Positions 8,052 through 14,905 are shown, numbered from the stretch's first letter. The stretch is 19,683 nucleotides of DNA from Cymbomonas tetramitiformis (GCA_001247695.2 LGRX02031151.1:1-19683), one strand, 5' to 3'. Notes: generated from the sequence alone by a model not told the origin. A program made the numbers and translations.

Positions 8052-8293
8052 TGCGAGAAAGACAGATCCGCTGTCCGGCTAAGTTCGCTGAGCATCAAAC
8101 TGATAATCACATAAACAGTGTCTGGTCGAGGCTTTATGCTCTCGGAAACCCAGACGGTGAAACAGGACTGTACTACTGTACTGTACTACTGTACAGTACA
8201 GTGCTAGGATGTCACGGACACGATACGGAAGCAGGGTCGGGCTAGGGGCTAGTCAGAGCCCATAATAACTAAGCCTAAACCCGAAGTCCAACA
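8052..8293 (-). repeat. 3' LTR of element B (242 bp)
   Basis: It matches 11131-11372 except for four substitutions. It contains a 12-bp inverted repeat (ACTGTACTGTAC at 8175-8186 against 8191-8202, loop TACT) that has lost one pair in the other copy. Confidence 0.95.
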
Positions 8294-8479
8294 CACCACC
8301 CGTGGGTGTGACTACCTAGCAAAGCAGGTACAGGATATACAGCCACGAGATAATAAACAAACACCTAACATTCACTTCGGTGGAAACCGATCACTTCTAG
8401 CTGGGTGCCGGGGTCTTGACCCGGCCATCCCACTACTGGGCTAAAGCTAATCAAGCTGCCAGGATGATCGACAAGAAAC
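8294..8479 (-). other. 3' untranslated stretch of element B
   Basis: It lies between the gag stop and the 3' LTR. Read on the minus strand its last bases (CCCACGGGTGGTG) form a short polypurine-like end next to the LTR. Nothing else is recognised. Confidence 0.6.
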
Positions 8480-10693
8480 TCAGCCACTTCGAGGCTGGTC
8501 AGCAGGGCTGAGTTCAGCGGTTGGGATGCAAGTGCAGAAGAATCCCAAAGTGAGTTGTAAGCTGCCTTGCACAAATCGAGCACCACCAGACCCAAGTGGG
8601 CAAGGTGGATCCGTAGTAGAGAGCAAAGTAACCGAAGATGGCAAAGACGTCAAAACAATTGAAGAACTCGAACAAGCAGAACCCCACGGCGGTTTGAGCA
8701 TGGAAGAGGAGCACGGAAGAACCCCATCATCTGGCGGCCAATCACGGATGCCTGCAGCACCAAGTGGTGGATCCGAAGCAAAGAGATCTCCAGTAGACCG
8801 ACGGACGGTGGCTCCGGGCTCAACCAGGCCCCTGTCACCACCGCCCACGGCAACCAGAGATGCCGTAGAGCTGGCCAGTAAGGAACAACAGAGCACAGAT
8901 GCCATTAGTGCACACCGGAGAAAGCTCGGCGGAGTCCGGGGACGGTACATCGGAGCCAGACTGCCACCGGCTGCTGGCGATGCTCCCCCGTCAGAGTCAT
9001 GCTCAAGAGTGCCGAAGGAGCCAAAAGCCACTTGCCGCCCGCCGTCAGAGTCATTGTCAGAGCCTTGGTCATTGTCAGAGACTTCAGAGCCAATGTCAGA
9101 AGTCTCAATCCTCATGCCAGCAAACAGCGGAGCCGGTGCAGAGTCGCCAAGCCGGAGTGACGGGACAGAGCCAGGCAAGCCGAGAGAGCCAGGGACAACC
9201 ACTGGCGGGTCATGAGCCGCAGGCACACCACCAGCCACGAGTGCAGAGGGATGCCGAACCGCAGGCGGTGGCGGAATCGAGCCCTGTGCACCCGAGTGGA
9301 ATGTGGCCAGACCAAACTGAGCCATGCCGTCCTCGTCAGCTGCCGCATCCTGAGCGGAAGCCGCCGCATCCTGAAAGTGCCGCAGAGATGTGGGCTCAGC
9401 CGGCACAAAAGAATGTGCCGACAGCTCGACCACCTCTGGGCGACCCTCCATCGTGCAGAGCGACTCGAAAGCATGTTCATCCCCAGCGTCATAGAAACGC
9501 TGGAAACGAACAGCCAGGCAGTCAGTCTCATAGTCCTCAACTGCACCACAATAGTGGGCAGAGTGAGGACCGCCGTTGGGGCATTCAGCATGCCAGTGCT
9601 TCAAACCACTTTGCGCACACTCCGCATTTCTGCAGTGGGGCACGAAGGCACCGCTCTTCTTGTCAAATGAGACAGGAGGAGCGGTGCCAAGTGGCTTAAC
9701 ACCAGTACGATGATGCTTAGCGGCAGAGCGAGGAAGGTGCTTGCCCGCAGGCGGTGCCCCTTCCCGCTTCTGCCGCTTTAGGTCACGAATGTCCTGCTGC
9801 ATGCGCTCCAGTTGCTTCTGCAGACTGGACAACGCCGCAGCTAGGTCAGACGCGCCATCGCCGAATGACAGAGCCGAAATAGGGGTGCCAGAGACTTTCA
9901 GGCCGTGGCGGAACTGCTCCCGCACACGAGCCTGAATAGTCAAAAGAGACACGCCCTGCCGCTGGTCAGCTCGAGCCAAGGAATTAGCCAAGTCACGGTA
10001 CAGAGCCGAATTGCCGAGAGCTTTGAGAAACTGCCGCTTCACCGCGTCCTCTGGCAAGTTGTGGGAACGCTGAACGTCCCGCAACAGGCCATTGAACTCA
10101 CGGATGCCACGGTCAGGATCTTCGCTGCTGGGGATGCGAACCGCCAGCAGCGACTCAAAAGAGTCAAAGGGTTCTGAGCGTTCCTGGAGCATGCGTACCA
10201 CCTCAAGGGCAGCACGCTTGCCATCTCCAGGAACGTCAGACCCAGAGGCCTCAAGCCAGTCACGAGCAGGCGAGCCAGGGCGAGCCAGAAACGTCAGAGC
10301 CGAAAGCAGCAACTCGTTGCCCTCATGCCTAGCCGCAACAGTCATGTCAGTCAGGTCAAAGAGGGGAGCAAGTGCCTGCGACTGGAGAAGAAACTGTGCT
10401 CGAAGCTCATGCATGATCTGTGAAAAAATGTCGACTGCGTCGGACTCTGTACCAGCGAAGCGGTCCGATTTTTCTCCGAGAATTTTCGTTGCAACGATTT
10501 TTGCAACCTTTCTGTCAAAATTGTCGCGAGCAAGCTGTTGACATTTGTCGAGAGTCTCCCTCGCAGCTGCGGTGGTCGGAGCTGGCAACTGCGGGGTGTG
10601 TGGTGTCGCAGTGTGCTGCGCACCCACATCATCAAAAATCGTCTCTAATCTACGGACGCGAGACTGCGTCATTCTATTTGCTGTGGTAACCAT
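8480..10693 (-). CDS. element B Gag-like protein (737 residues)
   Basis: The first in-frame ATG is at 10693 (MVTTANRM...); the frame is intact to 8480. Residues 45-265 are a mostly helical capsid-like region (LGEKSDRFAG; PGDGKRAALEVVRML; LYRDLANSLARAD). Residues 282-312 are a coiled coil (AALSSLQKQLERMQQDIRDL). Residues 354-371 form a zinc-knuckle-like cluster, C-x4-C-x6-H-x4-C, after SFDKKSG. Then come a Ser/Asp-rich stretch (SDNDQGSDNDSDGG) and a hydrophobic segment at about 592-616 (CALMASVLCCSLLASS). The last 100 residues are Ser/Pro-rich and may be poorly constrained. It should package the element RNA as a virus-like particle core, with enzymes supplied by another element. The family assignment rests on position between LTRs, architecture and likeness to element A. 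Several plus-strand ORFs here are antisense shadows. Confidence 0.82.
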   Translation of the reverse strand: MVTTANRMTQSRVRRLETIFDDVGAQHTATPHTPQLPAPTTAAARETLDKCQQLARDNFDRKVAKIVATKILGEKSDRFAGTESDAVDIFSQIMHELRAQFLLQSQALAPLFDLTDMTVAARHEGNELLLSALTFLARPGSPARDWLEASGSDVPGDGKRAALEVVRMLQERSEPFDSFESLLAVRIPSSEDPDRGIREFNGLLRDVQRSHNLPEDAVKRQFLKALGNSALYRDLANSLARADQRQGVSLLTIQARVREQFRHGLKVSGTPISALSFGDGASDLAAALSSLQKQLERMQQDIRDLKRQKREGAPPAGKHLPRSAAKHHRTGVKPLGTAPPVSFDKKSGAFVPHCRNAECAQSGLKHWHAECPNGGPHSAHYCGAVEDYETDCLAVRFQRFYDAGDEHAFESLCTMEGRPEVVELSAHSFVPAEPTSLRHFQDAAASAQDAAADEDGMAQFGLATFHSGAQGSIPPPPAVRHPSALVAGGVPAAHDPPVVVPGSLGLPGSVPSLRLGDSAPAPLFAGMRIETSDIGSEVSDNDQGSDNDSDGGRQVAFGSFGTLEHDSDGGASPAAGGSLAPMYRPRTPPSFLRCALMASVLCCSLLASSTASLVAVGGGDRGLVEPGATVRRSTGDLFASDPPLGAAGIRDWPPDDGVLPCSSSMLKPPWGSACSSSSIVLTSLPSSVTLLSTTDPPCPLGSGGARFVQGSLQLTLGFFCTCIPTAELSPADQPRSG

Positions 10694-11118
10694 GATAGAG
10701 AGACAGGGGAAAGGTCGAGCTAAGCAGGGCGATGGTGTAAGAACTGTCACAGCGGCCAGATACTCCGTAGAAGTCTCAGCGGAGCAGATTGAAAATTACA
10801 GGTCGTAAGCGGAAGATTGAGAGCGGCCAAAATCCACAACGTGTGGAGCGTCCTCGCCAGGGCCAGTGGCGCACGATGCAGATCAACTCTCGCTGCGACG
10901 ATACTGCTGTAAAATAAAAACAATCCGTCACAAACTGATCTCCTGCGCAGCGAAGGCGAGCACAACGCGCGCCGCCATCACTGCCATGTCAAAAGGCCAT
11001 ACCGCGAGAATGGTACACCACCGCCCAAGTGGGCGCTCAACCCCTCCTACGTCCTACTTAGCCGAACATGGCAACAGCAAGGCGCTGCGCCATCATCAGA
11101 ATCACCGGAAAGCCGGTG
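10694..11118 (-). other. 5' leader of element B
   Basis: This is the untranslated leader between the primer site and the gag ATG (about 425 bases). It presumably holds the packaging signal. Several short plus-strand ORFs cross it without any family signal. Confidence 0.55.
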
Positions 11119-11130
11119 CGGGCCATAACC
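11119..11130 (-). promoter_or_regulatory. putative primer-binding site of element B (half-tRNA type)
   Basis: Read on the minus strand, the bases directly after the 5' LTR are GGTTATGGCCCG. The copia PBS begins GGTTATGGGCCC and pairs with the anticodon arm of a cleaved initiator tRNA, whose loop reads CCCATAACC on the tRNA. The match here covers GGTTATGG plus CCC with one base missing. No ordinary 3'-end PBS starting TGG sits at the LTR border. A 6-bp foldback (CACCGG/CCGGTG) follows immediately. Confidence 0.55.
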
Positions 11131-11372
11131 TGCGAGAAAGACAGATCCGCTGTCCGGCTAAGTTCGCTGAGCATCAAACTGATAATCACATAAACAGTGT
11201 CTGGTCGAGGCTTTATGCTCTCGGAAACCCAGACGGTGAAACAGGACTGTACTACTGTACTGTACTACTGTACAATACAGTTCTAGGATGTCACGGACAC
11301 GATACGGAAGCAGGGTCAGGCTAGGGGCTAGTCAGAGCCCATAATAACTAAGCCTAAACCCGAAGTCCAGCA
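11131..11372 (-). repeat. 5' LTR of element B (242 bp)
   Basis: On the plus strand it runs from TGCGAGAAAG to CCAGCA. It is the promoter-bearing LTR of this minus-strand element. No strong TATA box is evident. Confidence 0.95.
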
Positions 11373-11377
11373 TAGAC
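11373..11377. repeat. target-site duplication of element B, right copy (TAGAC)
   Basis: It matches 8047-8051 exactly and is followed by the remainder of the element A LTR. Confidence 0.95.
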
Positions 11378-11460
11378 AGCCTGTTTATCCTGTATTGACT
11401 TTTTATCTATCTAGAGCTTGTGAGGCCCACCTGATAATATCCCACGAGGATATCCCAGCA
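11378..11460 (+). repeat. 3' LTR of element A, second part
   Basis: It continues the LTR interrupted at 8051, from AGCCTGTTTATC to ATATCCCAGCA, and lines up with 4691-4791 apart from five substitutions and the 18-base indel. Confidence 0.92.
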
Positions 11461-11465
11461 GGTTT
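11461..11465. repeat. target-site duplication of element A, right copy (GGTTT)
   Basis: It matches 4525-4529. It also begins the right arm of the imperfect inverted repeat paired with 4331-4376. Confidence 0.9.
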
Positions 11466-11772
11466 ATCCTAATGGGTCCGGTCTAATACACATGTACAAT
11501 ATATAAATACCAGACAAACATACAAGCAAATTGGTATATTAGACACTTTTCGAACTTGCACAAATTTTATTTTGTCGAGTGAAGTTAATAAAATTCACTG
11601 CACTTTGTTCACTTTCTTTCAAGTAGTTTAGTAGTCACGACTTTGAAGGTACGACACGCATGAGTCAAACAAGACAAACGTTGTGAGCAACATAGACATC
11701 ACATAATAACTGACAGAGGTTCAACCAAGCGCGAGACGCCGCCGCGGTAGAGAACTGTGGATAACTTTAACC
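11466..11772. other. AT-rich flank with no gene seen
   Basis: The first 40 bases belong to the inverted-repeat arm. The rest is AT-rich, with a possible ATATATAAATA TATA-like word near 11499 and repeated AATTTTATTTT-type words. I see no supportable gene. Confidence 0.4.
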
Positions 11773-11988
11773 TTACGTGAAACGAGACAACGCGGGCAAC
11801 GAGCAGCAGGAATGATGTCGTGATGGTGTAAGGTTTGAGTTGGAACAATATTTACAGTGCAAAAGATGACGACACAACTCCTTCTCGCGATCTATGCTTT
11901 GGTTGCGCGCCCATCCAATCCATTTCTGCAACTCCGGATGTTCCAAAAGCCGCTCCAGATTCGTTAAAAGTTTTACCAAGCTCGTCAT
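11773..11988 (-). CDS. small cysteine-containing ORF, unrecognised
   Basis: It starts at an ATG at 11988, four bases beyond the TAG stop of the ORF ending at 11993, and codes 71 residues. The first half is helical and amphipathic (LVKLLTNLERLLEHPELQKW). Next comes a CRHLLHCKYC cluster that could bind zinc, then a Ser/Cys-rich end. The tight spacing suggests either the continuation of the preceding ORF after a frameshift or its own small protein. I do not recognise it. Confidence 0.4.
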   Translation of the reverse strand: MTSLVKLLTNLERLLEHPELQKWIGWARNQSIDREKELCRHLLHCKYCSNSNLTPSRHHSCCSLPALSRFT

Positions 11989-11992
11989 TTAT

Positions 11993-12362
11993 CTATGTCC
12001 GATGTACATGACTATGACACTTCCTGCAAACCATCACGCCCCAACTATAGAGAAAATCCTTTCTCGGTATGTTGTCCTCACTGTCACCGGGCGACACGGT
12101 CACACTACCCTGCTTTCCCGATTTTAGAAAAGCTGTCCCACGATACTCTTGTTTATAAAAGAAGGAACGTGCTGCGGTATACACGTTTGCGATTCGGTTG
12201 TGCATAACTTTTCTTGGTGTACTTTGCTTGTACGTCTTTAGGTGCAAGTAATTTGAGGAGCTTGTTACGCTCGCAAATTTTTCACACACCTTCAAAACTT
12301 TCAACTGCAGCATCTTCATCCACAACGTCATCCAACTTACGTACATCTTTAGGTACTGCCAT
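11993..12362 (-). CDS. putative spliced small gene ending in a CRKC motif, unrecognised
   Basis: An ATG at 12362 opens a 25-codon acidic exon (MAVPKDVRKLDDVVDEDAAV). A GT at 12287 and an AG at 12236 define a 52-bp intron, phase 0, leading into a frame open to a TAG at 11993. The second exon is basic and aromatic (RKVMHNRIANVYTAARSFFY; RKDFLYSWGVMVCRKCHSHVH) and ends with a C-x2-C-H-x-H cluster. Without splicing, the second frame is open from 12346. The splice is inferred from frame and border bases only. I do not recognise the protein; the Cys/His end might pair with the CRHLLHCKYC motif of the following ORF to make one zinc domain if a frameshift separates them. Confidence 0.4.
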
Positions 12363-12375
12363 AAACAACCCCAAG

Positions 12376-12393
12376 TTTAGGGTTTAGGGTTTA
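12376..12393. repeat. interstitial telomere-type repeat, (TTTAGGG)2TTTA
   Basis: Two full TTTAGGG units and a partial third lie between two minus-strand ORFs. TTTAGGG is the telomere unit of most plants and of several protist groups. Such short interstitial runs often mark repaired breaks or insertion joints. Confidence 0.85.
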
Positions 12394-12429
12394 CATTCTA
12401 CATTTCTCGTCATTGTTGCGGTAAGGGCG

Positions 12430-13119
12430 CTAAACATGATCTCCAACCTCAAAATGATTCTCGCCAAGATGGAAGCAATTGTACTTGCAGAACGTTTGGA
12501 ATATCACGTTTGTGTGTGTGTGAACATTGGCGGCAAGACCGTCGGCTAGAACCTCTTCGTAATATTGAATTGTACCATCTTCTCCGAAAACCCCACTGTC
12601 GCCGTTGTGAACTATAATGAAATCTTCCTGTTGATCTAACAACAATTTGAAACAATCTTCTTGCTGTCGTCTGTTCTCGCACAAAACCATATTTTTGTGG
12701 TCTATTTCACGCACACCAGAAAGCGTTTCACTATTTCCGCAACCCGTTTCTTGTATTAACACATCTACAATTGTCTTGCGCCAACCGCTCACCGTCTCAG
12801 AGGTGTGTTTGCCATGACCGCTTAACTTTTCTACGAGCGCGGAACTAAAATAAATCGCGGGCGGTAGACCGTTTTCACTTTCATCGTGCAACTTCAGGGT
12901 GATGAACGTGTTGCAGAGAACGTGGGCGAGCGTGTCTACAATATCGCTACTGGTACAAGCGTCTATATCAAAAAACAGGTTTCCACCTTTTGCCAATACA
13001 TCCTGTACACTAGCCTGTACTGCCTTCTGTTTCGCTTTTGACTGTTTGACTTTTTTGGGCTTACTCTTGGACGACGACGACTCATCGTCGGTATCTCTAT
13101 CTGCATATCCACTACTCAT
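12430..13119 (-). CDS. unrecognised 229-residue protein with Ser/Lys-rich N-terminus
   Basis: The best start is the ATG at 13119 (MSSGYADRDTDDESSSS), with A at -3; the frame upstream has no other ATG. Residues 18-36 are Lys-rich (KSKPKKVKQSKAKQK) and resemble a nuclear localisation signal. The remaining 190 residues look like one globular alpha/beta domain (NLFFDIDACTSSDIVDTLAH; DFIIVHNGDSGVFGEDGTIQ; FCKYNCFHLGENHFEVGDHV) with no signal peptide and no membrane segment. Composition is AT-richer than the retrotransposons next to it. It is intact, single-exon and closely followed by other small minus-strand ORFs. I do not recognise the family; a nuclear or viral-type protein is possible, but that is a guess. 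Confidence 0.6.
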   Translation of the reverse strand: MSSGYADRDTDDESSSSKSKPKKVKQSKAKQKAVQASVQDVLAKGGNLFFDIDACTSSDIVDTLAHVLCNTFITLKLHDESENGLPPAIYFSSALVEKLSGHGKHTSETVSGWRKTIVDVLIQETGCGNSETLSGVREIDHKNMVLCENRRQQEDCFKLLLDQQEDFIIVHNGDSGVFGEDGTIQYYEEVLADGLAANVHTHTNVIFQTFCKYNCFHLGENHFEVGDHV

Positions 13120-13404
13120 ATTCAAGATTTACATGACGAACGTTTCGTTTATGCGTGATGTATGATGGACCAAATGATAGACACCCGCATCGGATATGTT
13201 TGAGAATGTTGTTTTGTTTACGTTTCCTTCGCTTGCAAAAACCAACCACGTCTGACGAGACGCAACAACAGACAACTATTACAGTGTCCCACAGGTACCT
13301 TATACAAGGTACCTTTATGAGAAAGTCATGCGATGACTCATGAAAACCTACGATGATGCATATAAAAGAGAGATCGATTTTAGAAGTAAGTAAACCCCAA
13401 AATA
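13120..13404. promoter_or_regulatory. intergenic region between divergent ORFs, with AP-1-like site and TATA box
   Basis: The minus ORF starts at 13119 and a plus ORF at 13405, so this 285-bp gap may be a bidirectional promoter. On the plus side TGACTCA (13334-13340, the AP-1/GCN4 core) lies 20 bp before TATAAAAG (13361-13368), and the plus ATG follows 36 bases later. An 8-bp inverted repeat GGTACCTT/AAGGTACC lies at 13294-13313. No TATA box is clear for the minus gene. Confidence 0.6.
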
Positions 13405-13692
13405 ATGGTTTCCCGACACGCGACGGCAGTTTCGCGTGATATGAAATGCCCTGCTGACATTTCAGGGCCACGCATCATACGTATCTCGTATGCATACAGT
13501 ACCGGTATTCGTATTGGGGGTCTGCCGTATGAAATTGCAAAACCAAATTGCAAAAACGAAATGGGAAGCGGTGAATATTGGGGAAAAAATCGGAGATGGA
13601 ATCGAAGATCCCCCTCTTTTGAAAAATCGGGAAATATTAATATAAAAATTCAGTCGCTCTTTAACACTGTGTCATTGTCGAATTCCCCTTAA
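13405..13692 (+). CDS. small ORF behind the TATA box, running into a repeat
   Basis: The ATG (AATAATGG context) opens a 95-codon frame. Its first 57 codons are unique sequence (MVSRHATAVSRDMKCPADIS...); from 13576 the frame enters the 633-bp complex repeat, and its last 40 residues are therefore repeat-derived. Either the repeat truncated a real gene, or the frame is a chance ORF behind a repeat-associated promoter. No family is recognised. Confidence 0.3.
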   Translation: MVSRHATAVSRDMKCPADISGPRIIRISYAYSTGIRIGGLPYEIAKPNCKNEMGSGEYWGKNRRWNRRSPSFEKSGNINIKIQSLFNTVSLSNSP

Positions 13693-14208
13693 CAGTGCGA
13701 AAAAATGAAGCCAGACACTGTGACACTGTACGCTGTATACGATTTCTGTCTCAGTTTTTTTTACGTCTTCATTCTTCAAATCTGAGAAATGTGTGAACGG
13801 ATTCCGAAAATTCAGTCGCTCTTAACACTGTGTCATTGTCGAATTCCCCTTAACAGTGCGAAAAAATGAAGCCAGACACTGTGACACTGTACGCTGTATA
13901 CGATTTCTGTCTCAGTTTTTTTTACGTCTTCATTCTTCAAATCTGAGAAATGTGTGAACGGATTCCGAAAATTCAGTGGCTCTTAACACTGTGTCATTGT
14001 CGAATTCCCCTTAACAGTGCGAAAAAATGAAGCCAGAATCGTAGGCTGTACACTGTACGCTGTACACGACACAGAGTAGAGCTGTGACACACGACACAGT
14101 GAGCTGTGACACACGACTCAGTGTGTCACTGTACACACGACACGACACGACACGACACGACACGACACGACACGACACGACACGACAGTATAAATAAAAT
14201 TAAATATA
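13576..14208. repeat. complex repeat, copy 1 (633 bp)
   Basis: It begins TATTGGGGAAAAAATCGGAG and contains 162-bp units at 13649, 13811 and 13972. Each unit starts TTCAGTSGCTCTTAACACTG and includes AACAGTGCGAAAAAATGAAG and a T-rich CTCAGTTTTTTTTACGTC. The third unit switches after GAAGCCAGA to a CTGTGACACACGAC-rich tail, a (CACGA)n run at 14136-14186 and TATAAATAAAATTAAATATA. The same order recurs at 15791-16261. No coding capacity is seen. It could be a non-autonomous mobile element or a satellite-like unit. Confidence 0.9.
14136..14186. repeat. (CACGA)n microsatellite, copy 1
   Basis: About ten perfect CACGA units lie near the end of complex repeat copy 1. Confidence 0.95.
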
Positions 14209-14215
14209 AATATAA

Positions 14216-14447
14216 AGGTCATCCATGAATGACAAGGTATGACTTCACAGTGCGGTAATAATTAAATTTTAATTATATTTAACCCAGGTCATCAGTGAAT
14301 AATGAAGGGGGGTCTGGGGGCGGAATTTAGCCGTATACATTACATGCAGTTCATGCATAAATGACAACGTATGACTTCACACGGCGTTAATGTGTAATTC
14401 AGGTCATCAGAGAAAAATGAAGGGGGTCTGGGGGCGGAGCCCCCCAG
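14216..14447. repeat. imperfect ~115-130-bp duplication ending in a GC-rich foldback
   Basis: The words TATGACTTCAC (14239, 14370) and AGGTCATCAG...AATGAAGGGGG...TCTGGGGGCGGA (14286-14324, 14401-14438) occur in the same order twice. The second copy ends in CTGGGGG/CCCCCAG with loop CGGAGC (14428-14447), a strong foldback. No gene is seen. Confidence 0.75.
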
Positions 14448-14835
14448 AGGTACCCAACCCCCTCTTGGTCGCCGCCTCTATTTGCCGCAGGTCTCTCACT
14501 CTTCACATGATGATGATGCGGATGATGGATACTCAGGGGGGGGGTTATTTTTTCCCCACCTGTACGTTCACGTACCCCCTATATAAACCACGGTCGTAAT
14601 GGGGGAAACGCTGGAATGTAACGTTAACCGTTTGTATAAATTATAAAAAATGTAATAATTGAATTCTGAAATACAGCAGCGAGAGCATTGTGCAAAAGCG
14701 ACAGCAGGCATGAACACCACAAAAGTGACGTGGAACCTACTAAAGTGACGTGGCAAAAAGTGCCATTTGAGCTCTGAGAGCAGGACTGCCCTACGATCAA
14801 TCGAGTGATGAGTCGAAGACGTGCCAGCGACAAGC
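14448..14835. other. intergenic stretch with no gene seen
   Basis: It holds a G run (14537-14545), a GATGATG repeat near 14510, and an AAAGTGACGTGG duplication (14719 and 14741 areas). ORFs here are short and have no family signal. Confidence 0.4.
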
Positions 14836-14905
14836 TAGTTATAGAAGGCACGTCAGACTACATGCTCTGGACTGTGCCGGAGGTCTGACGTGCCTTCTAT
14901 AACTA
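14836..14905. ncRNA. candidate foldback RNA or small foldback element (23-bp perfect stem)
   Basis: Arms 14836-14858 (TAGTTATAGAAGGCACGTC then AGAC) and 14883-14905 are perfect reverse complements, with a 24-nt loop. An AGCGAC/GTCGT pairing just outside suggests a longer imperfect stem. The size fits a microRNA-like precursor, and equally a tiny inverted-repeat transposon. There is no evidence of transcription. A nearby GATGAGTCGAAGACG resembles part of a hammerhead core but lacks the full core. Confidence 0.45.

Larger units (their letters stand above)
8052..11372 (-). mobile_element. element B: gag-only LTR retrotransposon nested in the 3' LTR of element A
   Basis: Two 242-bp LTRs (8052-8293 and 11131-11372) with TG...CA ends flank a 2.8-kb interior and are bounded by TAGAC duplications. 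On the minus strand the order is LTR, primer site, leader, one long gag-like ORF (10693-8480), polypurine-like GGGTGGTG, LTR. The LTRs differ at four of 242 positions, so the insertion is fairly recent and later than element A. No protease, integrase or polymerase motif is seen and there is no room for them. The left LTR read on the minus strand opens TGTTGGAC, like many Ty1/copia LTRs; with the half-tRNA-like primer site this suggests copia affinity, which is inference. Confidence 0.92.
4530..11460 (+). mobile_element. element A: non-autonomous gag-only LTR retrotransposon, interrupted by element B
   Basis: Two LTRs in direct orientation bound the element (4530-4791; 7889-8051 joined to 11378-11460), flanked by the duplication GGTTT. 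Without element B and one TAGAC copy it is about 3.6 kb. The interior holds a 5' leader, a gag-like region broken over three frames (5167-7552), a 336-bp 3' untranslated stretch and a G-rich polypurine-like end (GATGGAGGTGGTG) just before the 3' LTR. I find no protease, integrase or reverse-transcriptase motif. This matches the plan of gag-only terminal-repeat elements (TR-GAG type), which depend on a partner for enzymes. The LTRs differ by about nine substitutions and two indels, so this copy is older than element B. Confidence 0.88.

Noticed and set aside
8526..10808. Long plus-strand ORFs (229, 266, 152, 149 codons) across element B
   Set aside because: They lie antisense to the intact 737-codon Gag frame, change frame repeatedly and show no family signal; they are shadows of a GC-rich coding strand.
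4530..11460. DIRS-like, Maverick-like or autonomous retrovirus-like element
   Set aside because: The ends are ordinary LTRs with 5-bp duplications, and no recombinase, polymerase, integrase or envelope gene is recognisable.
14785..14835. Hammerhead ribozyme (GTGATGAGTC-GAA-GACG near 14803)
   Set aside because: It resembles the core CTGATGAG...CGAAAC, but the first base is changed, the GAAAC half is absent after the short stem, and no closing stem III is visible.
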